Origin: Helicobacter_D ganmani
GTDB taxonomy: Bacteria > Campylobacterota > Campylobacteria > Campylobacterales > Helicobacteraceae
Direction: 5' to 3' (one strand)
Assembly (NCBI RefSeq): GCF_965138225.1
Contig: NZ_CBCSAX010000011.1
Length of the DNA: 64,000 bases
The notes beneath the pieces were generated by a model, which made no database searches, had not been told where the DNA came from, and was given only the letters and a program-made list of their open reading frames with translations. The translations under genes were made by a program, and so were the position numbers. This document shows positions 15,997-25,874 of the stretch, in pieces. The stretch's first letter is position 1, and the number at the start of each line of letters is the position of its first letter.

Positions 15997-16893
15997 ATGC
16001 TATATTTCTCTGATTTACTTTTAAAATTACAACAATTTTGGCGCGAACAAAATTGCCTCATTATCCAACCTTATGATATTCCCGCAGGTGCAGGCACTTT
16101 TCACCCAGCTACTATGCTTAGAAGTTTGGATTCTAAACCTTGGAGTGTAGCTTATGTTGCACCTTCTCGTCGTCCTACAGATGGACGCTATGGAGAGAAT
16201 CCTAATCGCCTAGGCAGTTATTATCAATTTCAAGTGCTCATCAAGCCAAGCCCAAACAACATTCAAGAATTATATTTAAAAAGCTTAGAATATTTAGGCT
16301 TGAATCTCAAAAACCACGATGTGCGATTCGTAGAAGATAATTGGGAATCTCCAACGCTTGGGGCTTGGGGCTTAGGTTGGGAAGTTTGGCTAGATGGTAT
16401 GGAAGTAACACAATTTACTTATTTTCAACAAGTTGGAGGGATTCCTTGCGACCCTGTGGCTGTTGAAATCACCTATGGAACAGAGAGATTGGCAATGTAT
16501 CTACAAGGCATAGAAAATGTCTTTGAAATTGCTTGGAATGAAAATTATACCTATGCAGATGTGCATTTAGAGGGTGAATATGAATTTTCAAAATACAATT
16601 TTGAAGTCGCAGATACCGCAATGCTCTTTGAATTTTTTGCCAAAATGCAACAAGAGGGAAGCCGTGCGTTAGAAGCGGGATTACCTCTGCCTGCTTATGA
16701 TTGCGCTATGCTTGCAAGCCATTTATTCAATGTATTAGACGCACGCAAAGCAATTTCTGCAACAGAGAGGCAAAATTATATTTTAAAAATCCGCGAACTC
16801 TCTAAATCTTGCGCAACTCTCTATAAAGAGCAAGAATCCTTGCGTCAAGAGCGTCTCAAACTTGCAAAGCAAAAATCCAATGAAACAGCATAA
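15997..16893 (+). CDS. glyQ: Glycine--tRNA ligase, alpha subunit
   Basis: Catalytic alpha subunit of 298 residues of the heterotetrameric bacterial glycyl-tRNA synthetase. The class II core is recognisable from YDIPAGAGTFHPAT near 22, the arginine-rich APSRRPTDGRYGENPNR segment near 53, and YGTERLAMYLQG near 165. The beta subunit gene (glyS) is not in the window, as in H. pylori where the two are unlinked. It overlaps the next gene by 14 bp. The order from here through 20445 matches H. pylori HP0960 to HP0956. Confidence 0.96.
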   Translation: MLYFSDLLLKLQQFWREQNCLIIQPYDIPAGAGTFHPATMLRSLDSKPWSVAYVAPSRRPTDGRYGENPNRLGSYYQFQVLIKPSPNNIQELYLKSLEYLGLNLKNHDVRFVEDNWESPTLGAWGLGWEVWLDGMEVTQFTYFQQVGGIPCDPVAVEITYGTERLAMYLQGIENVFEIAWNENYTYADVHLEGEYEFSKYNFEVADTAMLFEFFAKMQQEGSRALEAGLPLPAYDCAMLASHLFNVLDARKAISATERQNYILKIRELSKSCATLYKEQESLRQERLKLAKQKSNETA

Positions 16894-17617
16894 TCTTGCT
16901 ACCATTTTAAATTTTTTGGACACCTTAAGTCCTTTTGCCCTGCAAGAATCTTGGGATAATTCTGGATTGATTCTAGGCACACCACAACACAATTTTGAAA
17001 AAATTTATTTAAGCTTAGAAGTAACAGAATCTATATTAGAACAAATGGAGCGAGATTCTTTACTTATCACGCACCACCCATTGATTTTTAATCCACTTAA
17101 AACATTAGTTTTTGAGGATTACCCTGCTAAACTTTTACGATTAGCCATTTTAAAAAACATTCAGCTCGTTGCAATGCACACGAATTTCGATAAAACGCAT
17201 TTTGGCAAATATATTGTCCAAGAGATTCTAAAAATCCAAGAATTTGAACAACAAGATTTTGTTGTTTATTTTCAATGGAGAGGCACTTTGGAATCTCTTT
17301 GTGCGCATATCAAAAACAAACTTTCTCTCAAACAACTAAAAATTACAGAATCACAGAATTTGCATTGCCAAAATATTGCTCTTGTTACAGGCAGTGGTGG
17401 GGGATTCGTGCGCCATCTTGCTAAGATAGATTGTCTCATTACGGGAGACATAAAATACCACGAAGCAATGGAAGCCATTATGCGCAATTTTCATCTTATA
17501 GATTGCGGACATTATGAATTAGAGCATTATTTTGGAAAAATTTTATTGCCTCTTTTGACAAATCAAGGCTATAAAGCTATAATTTTAGATTCGCAAAATC
17601 CCTTTAATTTTGTCTAA
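16880..17617 (+). CDS. Nif3-like dinuclear metal-centre protein
   Basis: Protein of 245 residues of the Nif3/YbgI family, which form toroidal hexamers with a two-metal site. Metal-binding motifs are visible: the LITHHPLIF pair of histidines near 65, AMHTNFD near 98, and the C-terminal DCGHYELEH near 210. The enzymatic role is debated (GTP cyclohydrolase-like or hydrolase). ATG at 16880, overlapping glyQ, is chosen over an upstream TTG at 16862 because the family starts with the helix around NLATILNFLD. This corresponds to HP0959 of H. pylori by gene order. Confidence 0.88.
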   Translation: MKQHNLATILNFLDTLSPFALQESWDNSGLILGTPQHNFEKIYLSLEVTESILEQMERDSLLITHHPLIFNPLKTLVFEDYPAKLLRLAILKNIQLVAMHTNFDKTHFGKYIVQEILKIQEFEQQDFVVYFQWRGTLESLCAHIKNKLSLKQLKITESQNLHCQNIALVTGSGGGFVRHLAKIDCLITGDIKYHEAMEAIMRNFHLIDCGHYELEHYFGKILLPLLTNQGYKAIILDSQNPFNFV

Positions 17618-17641
17618 ATTTTTAACCTTTGGAGCTATGAT

Positions 17642-18355
17642 ATGAACAAGCATTTAAGTCAATTAATTGAAATTGCAAATCTTGATAAAGAAATTGATTC
17701 TTTTGAGCCTCGCATTAAAGAAGCAAAAAAAGAACTCAATTGCATTGAGGAAGAAGAAGAATCCCTTAAGCACGAAGTGGAAGAACTTGAAAGTGCTTCA
17801 CGTGATATTTCACTTTCTATTGCCAAAAATGAAAATCATTTGGAAGATCTATCGCTCAAACTAGAAGAAATCGCAAACAAAACTAAACTAATTAAAACAG
17901 AAAAAGAAAGTAAAGCCTTAAGCCTAGAAGAAGAATTAGCTAAAGAACAAATCACTTTTGCCAATGAAGAAATTGCTCGCTTAAATACATTGATAGAATC
18001 CAAAAAAGATTCTATTGATACTTTAAAAGAAAAAATCAATACTTTACAAATCCATCAGAAAGAAATTGCCCAAAAAGTAGAGGCAGAGGTTGAACAAGTT
18101 AAAGAAGAGCAGAAAAAAGTCTTTACTCAAAAAGAATTGCTTGTCAGTAAAATGGACCAAAAAATTATTTCATTCTATGAAAAAATACGCAAATGGGCAA
18201 AAAATACGAGTGTCGTGCCTATTACGCGCCAAGCGTGTGGCGGTTGTTTCATTCGCATTAATGACAAAATCTATTCTGATGTGATTCGTTCAGACGATAT
18301 TATCACCTGCCCACATTGCGGTAGAATCCTTTATTTTCAAGAAGAAAACGCATAA
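17642..18355 (+). CDS. flgZ: FlgZ-like coiled-coil zinc-ribbon protein (HP0958 type)
   Basis: Protein of 237 residues with a long antiparallel coiled coil (about 30-185, rich in E and K) followed by a C4 zinc ribbon. Cysteine pairs CGGC near 203 and CPHC near 227 bind the metal. In H. pylori the equivalent protein HP0958/FlgZ stabilises the sigma54 factor RpoN and binds flagellin mRNA, and it is needed for flagellar assembly. It sits between the Nif3-like gene and waaA exactly as in H. pylori, which supports orthology. ATG follows a GGAG-type site. Confidence 0.88.
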   Translation: MNKHLSQLIEIANLDKEIDSFEPRIKEAKKELNCIEEEEESLKHEVEELESASRDISLSIAKNENHLEDLSLKLEEIANKTKLIKTEKESKALSLEEELAKEQITFANEEIARLNTLIESKKDSIDTLKEKINTLQIHQKEIAQKVEAEVEQVKEEQKKVFTQKELLVSKMDQKIISFYEKIRKWAKNTSVVPITRQACGGCFIRINDKIYSDVIRSDDIITCPHCGRILYFQEENA

Positions 18356-18361
18356 TAAAGA

Positions 18362-19621
18362 ATGAAATGTTTTATCGGCATTTATTATTTTATGCTGTGT
18401 ATTGCGCATTTTTGTGCTATACCTTTTTTATATTTTTTAAGCTTTAAACCAAAATATCGCTTTTCTCTTAAAAAACGTTTTTTTATTCCAGATTCTTTGT
18501 TTCCAGACGCAATGGGATTCAAAATCCATTGGCTGCACGCCTGTTCGTTTGGAGAAGTCAAATCTCTACAAGTCATCATAAAATCTCTTAGCAAACAACT
18601 TTCAAATAGCGAAAAAATTTTGCTCACTACGACGACACAAACAGGCTTTTATTTGGCATGCAAACTTTATCCGCAATGCCTTGTGCGTTATTTGCCTTTT
18701 GAGACTCTGATTCCCTTTTGGCTACACAAAATCACCCTTGCAAGTTTAACTTTAGTAGAAGCGGAGCTTTGGCTAATGCCCTTAGTATGCGCAAAATCAA
18801 AAGGAGCGCAAACTTTTTTGATTAATGCAAGAATTTCTCAACATTCCTTTCCAAGCTATCAAAAATTCCGATTCTTTTATCGCAGACTCTTTAGCCTCAT
18901 TCATCAAATATTTTGCCAAACGCGTTTGGATAAAGAACGACTTGAAGCATTAGGAGCTAAAAATATTAATGTTTTAGGGAATCTAAAGTTAGCTGAGATT
19001 CCACAGGTTACCACCCATTATTCTTGCCCCAAACAACCTTTATGGGTTATTGCTAGCACGCATCACAAGCACAATCAAAGTGAAGAAGTTTTGATTTTAG
19101 AAGCGATTTTGGAAGCTTTTTTCAAAAAAGAGGGTTTTATCCATTATACAGAATCCACTCCGCATTTTTTGTTTGCTCCCCGCCACCCAGAAAGGTGTTT
19201 GGAGGTAGAAAGGCAGTTAAATCAAATTTTGGATTCCTATGCTTTACCTCATCTCACTAAAACTTCAGAATTAGGGATACAAGAAGCTCTCAACACCCCC
19301 TTTATCCTATTGGATTCTTTAGGAGAACTCCATAATCTTTATGCGGTTGCGCAGGGGGTTATCTTAGGAGGAAGTTTTTTAAAAAGTATTGGGGGGCACA
19401 ATCCAATAGAACCTGCCTTTTTTCAAACCAAACTGATTAGCGGACCTTATATTTTTAACCAAAAAGCCCTATTTGCAAGCCTTCAAAACTATACTTTATG
19501 CAAGATTCAAAGCCTCTCCAAAGTTTTGCAAAAACACGAAATCCTAAAATCTGCAAAGATTACCAAGAAATTCAATTCCTCAAGCATTATTCAAGCCATT
19601 TTATCCACAAAGGATTCCTAG
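18362..19621 (+). CDS. waaA: 3-deoxy-D-manno-octulosonic acid transferase
   Basis: Inner-membrane-associated glycosyltransferase of 419 residues adding Kdo to lipid A precursor. An N-terminal membrane anchor (about 1-25) precedes the GT30 N-domain with HACSFGEVKS near 58 and TTTTQTGFYLA near 90. The C-domain has the nucleotide-sugar-binding part, including RHPERCLEVE near 280 and the GGSFLKSIGGHNPIEPA block near 340, which is highly conserved in WaaA. It starts 6 bp after the zinc-ribbon gene, and its stop overlaps the following GTG start (TAGTG). Confidence 0.93.
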   Translation: MKCFIGIYYFMLCIAHFCAIPFLYFLSFKPKYRFSLKKRFFIPDSLFPDAMGFKIHWLHACSFGEVKSLQVIIKSLSKQLSNSEKILLTTTTQTGFYLACKLYPQCLVRYLPFETLIPFWLHKITLASLTLVEAELWLMPLVCAKSKGAQTFLINARISQHSFPSYQKFRFFYRRLFSLIHQIFCQTRLDKERLEALGAKNINVLGNLKLAEIPQVTTHYSCPKQPLWVIASTHHKHNQSEEVLILEAILEAFFKKEGFIHYTESTPHFLFAPRHPERCLEVERQLNQILDSYALPHLTKTSELGIQEALNTPFILLDSLGELHNLYAVAQGVILGGSFLKSIGGHNPIEPAFFQTKLISGPYIFNQKALFASLQNYTLCKIQSLSKVLQKHEILKSAKITKKFNSSSIIQAILSTKDS

Positions 19622-20445
19622 TGAAAAATCAAAAATCCCAAAAAATACAAACGCCTAAGCTAACCAAATCAAGCCCGCAAAGCAATCCCAAGATTCCAAT
19701 CAATGCGCAAAAAGCTTATAAACTTTTAAGCCTACAAGAAAATATTTCTAATAACGAAGCTAAAAATCTTATTGATAGAGGACTTGTAAGCATTAATGGT
19801 AAAAAACTACGCATTGCACGCGCACTTCTTGCACCTCAAACAAAATTCAAAATTCAAACCCCCAATAAGATAATTGAAATTTTTAGAGATTCGCAAATCT
19901 TAGCCCTTGAAAAGCCTGCATTTTTAACGAGTGAGGAGATTGCTAGCTCTTATCCAGAATGGGTTTTACTCCATAGGCTAGACAAAGAAACGAGTGGCAT
20001 TTTATTGCTTGTGAAAAATCAAAGCGCATTCCATATAAAAGCAAAAGAATCTTTCAAACAAATGCAAGTCAAAAAGCATTATATCGCCATTGTGGAGGGT
20101 ATCATAGAGGAAGAATGCGAAATTACAGCCCCTCTACTCATCAAAAAAGGAAAATTTGCTAGAGTTACGATTGGCAAAAAAGGCGAGGGACACAAGGCAA
20201 TCACACGCATTCGTCCTCTAGAAATTTCTGGCAAAAAAACCAAAATAGCCGTGGAGATTCAAACAGGCAAAACTCATCAAATCCGTGTGCATTTAGCACA
20301 TCTTAAGCATCCGATTGTAGGCGATACATTTTATGGGGCAAAACCCGCTAATCGTATCTTGCTACACGCCGAATCTATTGCGCTTTTAGACTACAATTTC
20401 ACTTGCCCTCCGCCAAAAGAATTTATTTTTATGGATAATGTATAA
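19621..20445 (+). CDS. RluA-family pseudouridine synthase
   Basis: RNA-modification enzyme of 274 residues. An S4 RNA-binding domain (about 40-85, with NEAKNLIDRGLVSINGKK) is followed by the catalytic domain. The active-site Asp lies in LLHRLDKETSGI near 120, and the conserved HQIRVHLAHLKHPIVGD block near 220. The RNA target (rRNA or tRNA position) cannot be told. GTG at 19621 is chosen: AAGGA lies just before it and it overlaps the waaA stop, whereas upstream in-frame codons lie inside waaA. This corresponds to HP0956 by gene order. Confidence 0.9.
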   Translation: MKNQKSQKIQTPKLTKSSPQSNPKIPINAQKAYKLLSLQENISNNEAKNLIDRGLVSINGKKLRIARALLAPQTKFKIQTPNKIIEIFRDSQILALEKPAFLTSEEIASSYPEWVLLHRLDKETSGILLLVKNQSAFHIKAKESFKQMQVKKHYIAIVEGIIEEECEITAPLLIKKGKFARVTIGKKGEGHKAITRIRPLEISGKKTKIAVEIQTGKTHQIRVHLAHLKHPIVGDTFYGAKPANRILLHAESIALLDYNFTCPPPKEFIFMDNV

Positions 20446-20556
20446 GATTCCGCAAGCCTAAATATTTAAAATTTATAAATTCAACTTGTATTTATAAATT
20501 TTTGATACAATTTCTCTTTAAAACATTATTCATTTATAATCAATTTAGGAACTCTT

Positions 20557-21507
20557 ATGTATCAAACTTCCAATCATTCACTCGCAAATTCTCCTTTCTT
20601 GAGTACGCAAATAGAATCTTTTATCCAAAGACTAACCCAACAAGACAAATGCTTCACTTACGAATTTTCTGCTCCTGCTAGTTTTGACCTTGAGCCACTT
20701 TTTGACGCATTACATCAAGCACAATTTCTTAATAAACTAGACGCATTTATCTGCACAGATTCTCCTTTGGGCAAACTCAAACACAGCGCAATTTTGGCAA
20801 GTTTTAAGCTCCAAAACACCTTTAAGATTCCAAGCATTACAACAATTTCTATGCGAGATAAAAACACGCTTGCTTTACAAAGCGATATTTTAGGAATGAA
20901 TAGCCTTGACTTACGGATGATTCTAGCATTGACAGGAGATCCTTTGCGACTTGGCAACCAACCGCAAGCTAAAGGAGTTTTTGAGGGAAATAGCCTCTTG
21001 CTTCTTAGAATCATTGAAGCACTCAATCAACAAAGGGATATTAATGGTACTGCGCTAAGTGGCAATTCTAAGCCCATTTACCCTTTTTGTGTCTTAAACT
21101 CCTATGCAAACAAAAAAGAGAATCTTTACCGCAAAATGCAAGAAAAAATCCAAAATGGTGCGCAAGCTATTTTTACTCAACCTATTTATGACTTAAATAT
21201 CGCGCAAGAACTCTTAGAATGGTGTGAAAAAATCAACGCACACAATGATACAAAATGCGCGTTAGTCTTTGGATTCTTTCCTATTTTTTCCTACAAAACT
21301 GCTTTATTTTTACATCATAAATTACCCGGCGTATTCGTCCCTATGGCTTTACTTGAAGAGATGCAAAAAGCAAACAAACAAAATACAGAATCGCAAGTGG
21401 GATTAGAAAAAAGCCAAACATTGTTTTCAAATCTTTATCAATTGCACCAAAAATTTCACTTTATGAGTGCAAATAAACCCCATTTGATTGCAAAAATTAT
21501 TTGCTAA
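20557..21507 (+). CDS. metF: Methylenetetrahydrofolate reductase family protein
   Basis: Protein of 316 residues with the TIM-barrel landmarks of MTHFR: FTYEFSAPASF near 30 carrying the catalytic glutamate, ITTISMRDKN near 95, LALTGDPLRLGNQ near 127, and FTQPIYDL near 205. MTHFR makes 5-methyl-THF for methionine synthesis with FAD. The C-terminal part is divergent from E. coli MetF, so a related reductase role is possible. The gene stands alone, 111 bp after the pseudouridine synthase gene and 102 bp before yeiH. Confidence 0.82.
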   Translation: MYQTSNHSLANSPFLSTQIESFIQRLTQQDKCFTYEFSAPASFDLEPLFDALHQAQFLNKLDAFICTDSPLGKLKHSAILASFKLQNTFKIPSITTISMRDKNTLALQSDILGMNSLDLRMILALTGDPLRLGNQPQAKGVFEGNSLLLLRIIEALNQQRDINGTALSGNSKPIYPFCVLNSYANKKENLYRKMQEKIQNGAQAIFTQPIYDLNIAQELLEWCEKINAHNDTKCALVFGFFPIFSYKTALFLHHKLPGVFVPMALLEEMQKANKQNTESQVGLEKSQTLFSNLYQLHQKFHFMSANKPHLIAKIIC

Positions 21508-21609
21508 AAGAGAAATAAAAATTATTCAAGTTTTTAGAGAGAATTTGCTACACTTTAGTGTTTATTTTGACAAAAATATTATAAAAATTCTAAATTTTTA
21601 AGGTTTAAA

Positions 21610-22650
21610 ATGTCTCAAATCACACAATCATTGAAAAATCAAAGAATAAAAACTTTTTTTTGCGAATGGTTAAATGGTTTTATATTGGTACTTTTAGTGA
21701 GCTTAGCAAGCTATTACACTGCATCTTTACCCTTTATGTCAAAACTCCATTTATCGCCCTTAATCATTGGTGTTGTGCTTGGAATCCTAGCTTCTCCTCT
21801 TTTTAGGCAAGCCCAAAAGACTTGCGACAAAGCAATCGTCTTTAGTGCCAAAAAGCTTCTAAGGCTTGGCATTATTCTTTATGGCTTTAATATAACACTG
21901 CAAAGTATTGTTTTTGTGGGCTTCAATGGAATCCTCTTAAGCCTTGTCGTTGTGGTTTTTATTCTTGCCATTGGTTATTTTATTGGTGTTAAACTTTTAA
22001 AACTAGACAAAGAAATCACTATTTTAGTGAGCGGGGGAAGCGCAATTTGTGGTGCGGCGGCAGTTTTAGCATTAGAATCCTCCTTAAAATCCGAACCATA
22101 CAAAGGAATCATTGCCGTAGGAACGGTTGTTATTTTTGGGCTTGTAGGAATGTTCTTATATCCTCTCCTTTATGCTTTGGGATTCATTCCTCTAAGCTTA
22201 ACGCAGGAGGGTTATTATATTGGACTAACCCTACATGAACTAGCAAATGTTGTAGGTGCTGGGGGAGCGATTGCGCAAGAAACACAAGAAATTGCCTTGA
22301 TTGTAAAAATGATTCGTGTCTTATTGCTTATTGCTGTCTTACTTATCATTCCTTATTTCTTTGCAGAAAGCCAAGAGGGAGGCAAAAGAAAATTACACAT
22401 TCCTTGGTTTGCATTTTGGTTCTTGGGAGTCGTCCTTATACATTCGCTAATAGCCTTACCGACTGAAATTGTTTTTATCTTACGATTTCTTTCGGGATTC
22501 TTTTTGGTTATGGCAATGAGCGCATTAGGACTTCAAGTAGATTTGAAAAAATTTCTTGAATTTGGTGGCAAGGCTTTTGTCTTGGCATTTATTTTGTTTG
22601 GGATTCTTACTTTTGGAGGATTCTTTCTTGTTTATTATTTTATTCCATAA
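21610..22650 (+). CDS. YeiH-family putative sulfate exporter (UPF0324)
   Basis: Polytopic inner-membrane protein of 346 residues with about ten helices. It contains the family blocks LSPLIIGVVLGI near 50, KKLLRLGIILYGF near 78, and the very conserved VSGGSAICGAAAVLA near 140, together with LHELANVVGAG near 215. Members are annotated as putative sulfate or anion exporters on limited evidence. It precedes ftsW by 21 bp and may be co-transcribed. Confidence 0.9.
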   Translation: MSQITQSLKNQRIKTFFCEWLNGFILVLLVSLASYYTASLPFMSKLHLSPLIIGVVLGILASPLFRQAQKTCDKAIVFSAKKLLRLGIILYGFNITLQSIVFVGFNGILLSLVVVVFILAIGYFIGVKLLKLDKEITILVSGGSAICGAAAVLALESSLKSEPYKGIIAVGTVVIFGLVGMFLYPLLYALGFIPLSLTQEGYYIGLTLHELANVVGAGGAIAQETQEIALIVKMIRVLLLIAVLLIIPYFFAESQEGGKRKLHIPWFAFWFLGVVLIHSLIALPTEIVFILRFLSGFFLVMAMSALGLQVDLKKFLEFGGKAFVLAFILFGILTFGGFFLVYYFIP

Positions 22651-22671
22651 TTCAAAAATTAAGAGATAGTA

Positions 22672-23835
22672 ATGGTTGATCGCCCATTATTTATTATTAG
22701 CGCAAGCCTCATTACGATTGGCATTATTTTTTCTTATTCTCTCTCCTCTTTTGCGATTCTATATTATGATTATGGAGAATTTCACTTTGTTTTGCGCCAG
22801 CTGATTGCCGGAATTCTTGGCATTATGTTAATGTGGGGAATCTCTCGTTGCAATCCTGATAATTTTATCCTGTGGTTTGGCTTTTCTTTATTTTTTGGCG
22901 GAATCTTTTTAATGTTTATTATGCATTTTTTACCTGAAAGTCTTGCAACAAGTGCCGGGGGAGCAAAGCGTTGGATTCGCTTGCCTTTCTTTTCTCTTGC
23001 GCCCGTAGAATTTTTTAAGATTGGATTTATTATTTTTTTAGCTTGGAGTTTCGCACGCAAATTCTCTTTATTGGAGCAAAAAACTCTAAAAGAGGAATTT
23101 ATCACTTTCTTGCCTTATGTGGCAGTCTTTTTGATTGCAGTCTATTTAATTGCGATTTTGCAAAATGACTTGGGACAAATCGTGCTTTTGGGCGCAACTT
23201 TAGCCCTAATGATGACTTTTGCAGGCTCGTCTTTTAAGTTATTTCTTTATCTTTTAAGCGGAGCATTTGCACTTTTTATTCTTGTAATTATCACAAGCAC
23301 ACATCGTATTATGCGCATTAAAGCTTGGTGGGCTGGGACACAAGACTTAATCCTTTCCTTTTTCCCTCAATCCATTGCAAATTCCTTACGCGTTGAGAAT
23401 CTACCTGAACCCTATCAGATTCAACATTCCCTTAACGCAATTGCAAATGGAGGAATCTTGGGCGAAGGCTTAGGAAATGGCTTAATTAAACTAGGATTCT
23501 TAAGTGAAGTGCATACCGATGTAATTCTAGCTGGAATTGCAGAAGAAATTGGTTTTGTGGGGTTGCTTTGCATTAGCTTGCTTTTTGTTGCACTTCTCTT
23601 TCGGATTCTTAAAATCGCGAATCGTTGCGAAAATACGATGTATTATTTATTTTGTTCTGGAGTCGCAGTTCTTTTAGGATTCTCCTTTTTAATCAATGCC
23701 TTTGGAATCTCTGGATTAATTCCTATTAAAGGAATTGCTGTTCCTTTTTTAAGCTATGGCGGAAGTTCAATTTTGGCTACAAGCATTATGATAGGTATGG
23801 TTCTTTCTATCAGCAAAAAAGCCAAAATGTCCTAA
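22672..23835 (+). CDS. ftsW: Cell-division SEDS glycosyltransferase FtsW
   Basis: SEDS-family septal peptidoglycan polymerase of 387 residues with about ten transmembrane helices. Conserved motifs include AGGAKRWIRLP near 100, SLAPVEFFKI near 112, QNDLGQIVL near 165, the extracellular YQIQHSLNAIANGG near 245, and the C-terminal PFLSYGGSSI near 365. FtsW is preferred to RodA on overall pattern and length, but the two paralogues are hard to separate by eye. It lies between yeiH (21 bp) and a DnaQ-like exonuclease (19 bp). Confidence 0.88.
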   Translation: MVDRPLFIISASLITIGIIFSYSLSSFAILYYDYGEFHFVLRQLIAGILGIMLMWGISRCNPDNFILWFGFSLFFGGIFLMFIMHFLPESLATSAGGAKRWIRLPFFSLAPVEFFKIGFIIFLAWSFARKFSLLEQKTLKEEFITFLPYVAVFLIAVYLIAILQNDLGQIVLLGATLALMMTFAGSSFKLFLYLLSGAFALFILVIITSTHRIMRIKAWWAGTQDLILSFFPQSIANSLRVENLPEPYQIQHSLNAIANGGILGEGLGNGLIKLGFLSEVHTDVILAGIAEEIGFVGLLCISLLFVALLFRILKIANRCENTMYYLFCSGVAVLLGFSFLINAFGISGLIPIKGIAVPFLSYGGSSILATSIMIGMVLSISKKAKMS

Positions 23836-23854
23836 GTAAAAACGATAAATAAAA

Positions 23855-24601
23855 ATGCCAAAACAATACGATAAAATTATTTCAAAACTACAAAAACGTC
23901 CTTTAAGCCACAATGAATTTTTATCACTACTTTCTGAAGTAGCAGGTTTGTTTGGAGAAAGTGCAAGCGAGCTTGAAATTATCAAAGGAAGTGGAATCCC
24001 GCTTGTATTTGCGCACGACAAAGTCTATTTTCGCCCTAGCCTAACCCCCATAAAATCAGAATCTTTTTGCATCATAGATATTGAAACAAATGGACACAAT
24101 CCTTTGATTCATCGCCCCATTGAAATTGGAGCTATAAAGTTTCACAATGGAAAAATTATAGAAACTTTTGAATCGCTAATTTTTTGTGAGGAAATTCCTG
24201 AATATATCACAAAAATCACGGGCATTAATGCTCAAATGTTAAGCAATGCGCCAAAAATTACGAAAGTTTTAGAATCTTTCAAATTATTTTTAGGGGATTC
24301 TATCTTTGTCGCACATAATGTAAATTTTGATTACAATTTTCTAAGTCAATCTCTTGCCCATTATGGCTTTGGCTATCTTTATAACACTAAACTCTGCACC
24401 ATTGAACTTGCCAAAAAAACCCTCCAAGCACCTCGCTATTCTTTAGGATTCTTAAATGAATTCCTCAACATTCATCATCAAAATCTTCATCGCGCATTTC
24501 AAGATACAAAAACTACATTGGAAGTCTTTAAAATTTGTTTGCAAAATATTCCTACAAATCTCTATACAAGCAAGGATTTGCTAGAATTTATCAAAACCTA
24601 A
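23855..24601 (+). CDS. dnaQ: DnaQ-like 3'-5' exonuclease
   Basis: Protein of 248 residues with a DEDDh exonuclease domain starting near residue 68. Exo I is IIDIETNG, Exo II is FVAHNVNFDYNF near 150, and Exo III is HRAFQDTKTT near 213. This is the proofreading epsilon-subunit fold. An N-terminal extension of about 65 residues of unknown role precedes it, and the typical epsilon C-terminal alpha-binding tail is short, so it may be either the replicative epsilon subunit or a stand-alone exonuclease. It is directly followed by nspC at 13 bp. Confidence 0.85.
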   Translation: MPKQYDKIISKLQKRPLSHNEFLSLLSEVAGLFGESASELEIIKGSGIPLVFAHDKVYFRPSLTPIKSESFCIIDIETNGHNPLIHRPIEIGAIKFHNGKIIETFESLIFCEEIPEYITKITGINAQMLSNAPKITKVLESFKLFLGDSIFVAHNVNFDYNFLSQSLAHYGFGYLYNTKLCTIELAKKTLQAPRYSLGFLNEFLNIHHQNLHRAFQDTKTTLEVFKICLQNIPTNLYTSKDLLEFIKT

Positions 24602-24614
24602 AAAGGAGCAAACT

Positions 24615-25874
24615 ATGCCAACCCAAGTCAAAGAGTCAAAAACCGCTCAATTCCTAACCCAAAACTATCCTAAAAATTTTGATTCTCTACCAAGCCCTTG
24701 CTATGTGCTAGAAGAAGAAAAATTTGAAAAAAATTTGCAATTACTTCAAAAGGTGCAACAAGATAGCGGAGCAAAAATTTTACTAGCACTCAAAGGCTAT
24801 GCCCTATGGAAAAGCTTTTCTCTTGCAAAACAATATTTAAGTGGAATCACTGCAAGCGGAATCTATGAAGCAAGATTAGGCTATGAGGAATTTGGTAAGG
24901 AGATTACAACCTTTAGCCCCTCTTACAAACAAGAGGAAATGCAGGAACTTGTGCAAATCTCAAATCATATTATTTTCAATTCTTTTGCACAATGGCAGAC
25001 TTTTAAAGGAATCATAGAATCTCAAAATCAACTTAGAGAACGCAAAGGACAGCCAAAGATTGAAGTGGGCTTGCGCGTCAATCCAAAATACAGCGAAGTA
25101 AGCCCAGAAATATATAATCCTTGCGTTGAAGGCTCACGACTTGGAATCCCACCAAAGGAATTCAAAAAGGGTGTCAAAAAAATTGGGCTAGATGGCATTA
25201 GCGGATTGCATTTTCATACACATTGCGAACAAAATAGTGATGCACTCCAACGCACATTAAAATATTTTATCAAGCATTTTAAGGAGTATATTCCGCAAAT
25301 GCGCTGGATTAATTTTGGTGGCGGACATCATATCACGCGCAAAGATTATGATATAGATTTGCTTATCCAACTCATTAAGGATTTCAAATCAAAATTCAAA
25401 ACAGAGGTCTATTTAGAGCCGGGTGAAGCGATTGGTTGGCAATGTGGTTTTCTCATTGGTAGCGTGGTAGATATTGTGCAAAATGGAATCAAAATTGCGA
25501 TTTTAGATGTCAGTGCTGCGGCACATATGCCTGATTGTCTTGAAATGCCTTACCGCCCAATGGTGCGTAATAGCTTTGAAGCAAAGGCAAACAAAAAACA
25601 TCATAAGTTAAAACTTAAAGGTAAAATGCCTTATGCTTATCGCTTAGGAGGACCAACCTGTCTTGCGGGAGATGTGATTGGGGATTATAGCTTCAAAGAA
25701 CCACTAAAAGTTGGCGACCGCTTGATTTTTGAGGATATGGTGCATTATACGATTGTCAAAAATAATACTTTTAATGGGATTCCTTTACCTTGCATTGGTA
25801 TGTTGCATAAAAATGGAGAATTTGAATTGTTTAAGGAGTTTTCCTATCAAGACTACAAGCAACGCAATAGCTAA
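24615..25874 (+). CDS. nspC: Carboxynorspermidine decarboxylase
   Basis: PLP-dependent fold-III decarboxylase of 419 residues acting last in the carboxynorspermidine/carboxyspermidine route to polyamines. The PLP lysine is in ILLALKGYALW near 57. HFHTHCEQN near 205, NFGGGHH near 237 and EPGEAIGW near 272 mark the barrel. GGPTCLAGD near 348 carries the second-domain active-site cysteine. The partner dehydrogenase is not adjacent. It ends a long plus-strand run; the next genes are convergent. Confidence 0.95.
   Translation: MPTQVKESKTAQFLTQNYPKNFDSLPSPCYVLEEEKFEKNLQLLQKVQQDSGAKILLALKGYALWKSFSLAKQYLSGITASGIYEARLGYEEFGKEITTFSPSYKQEEMQELVQISNHIIFNSFAQWQTFKGIIESQNQLRERKGQPKIEVGLRVNPKYSEVSPEIYNPCVEGSRLGIPPKEFKKGVKKIGLDGISGLHFHTHCEQNSDALQRTLKYFIKHFKEYIPQMRWINFGGGHHITRKDYDIDLLIQLIKDFKSKFKTEVYLEPGEAIGWQCGFLIGSVVDIVQNGIKIAILDVSAAAHMPDCLEMPYRPMVRNSFEAKANKKHHKLKLKGKMPYAYRLGGPTCLAGDVIGDYSFKEPLKVGDRLIFEDMVHYTIVKNNTFNGIPLPCIGMLHKNGEFELFKEFSYQDYKQRNS

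Noticed and set aside
16862..16879. TTG start for the Nif3-like protein
   Set aside because: The ATG at 16880 fits the family N-terminus better and overlaps glyQ in the usual way.
20502..20540. metF promoter from TTGATA and TATAAT
   Set aside because: The two boxes are 27 bp apart, too far for one sigma70 promoter; AT-richness makes single boxes uninformative.
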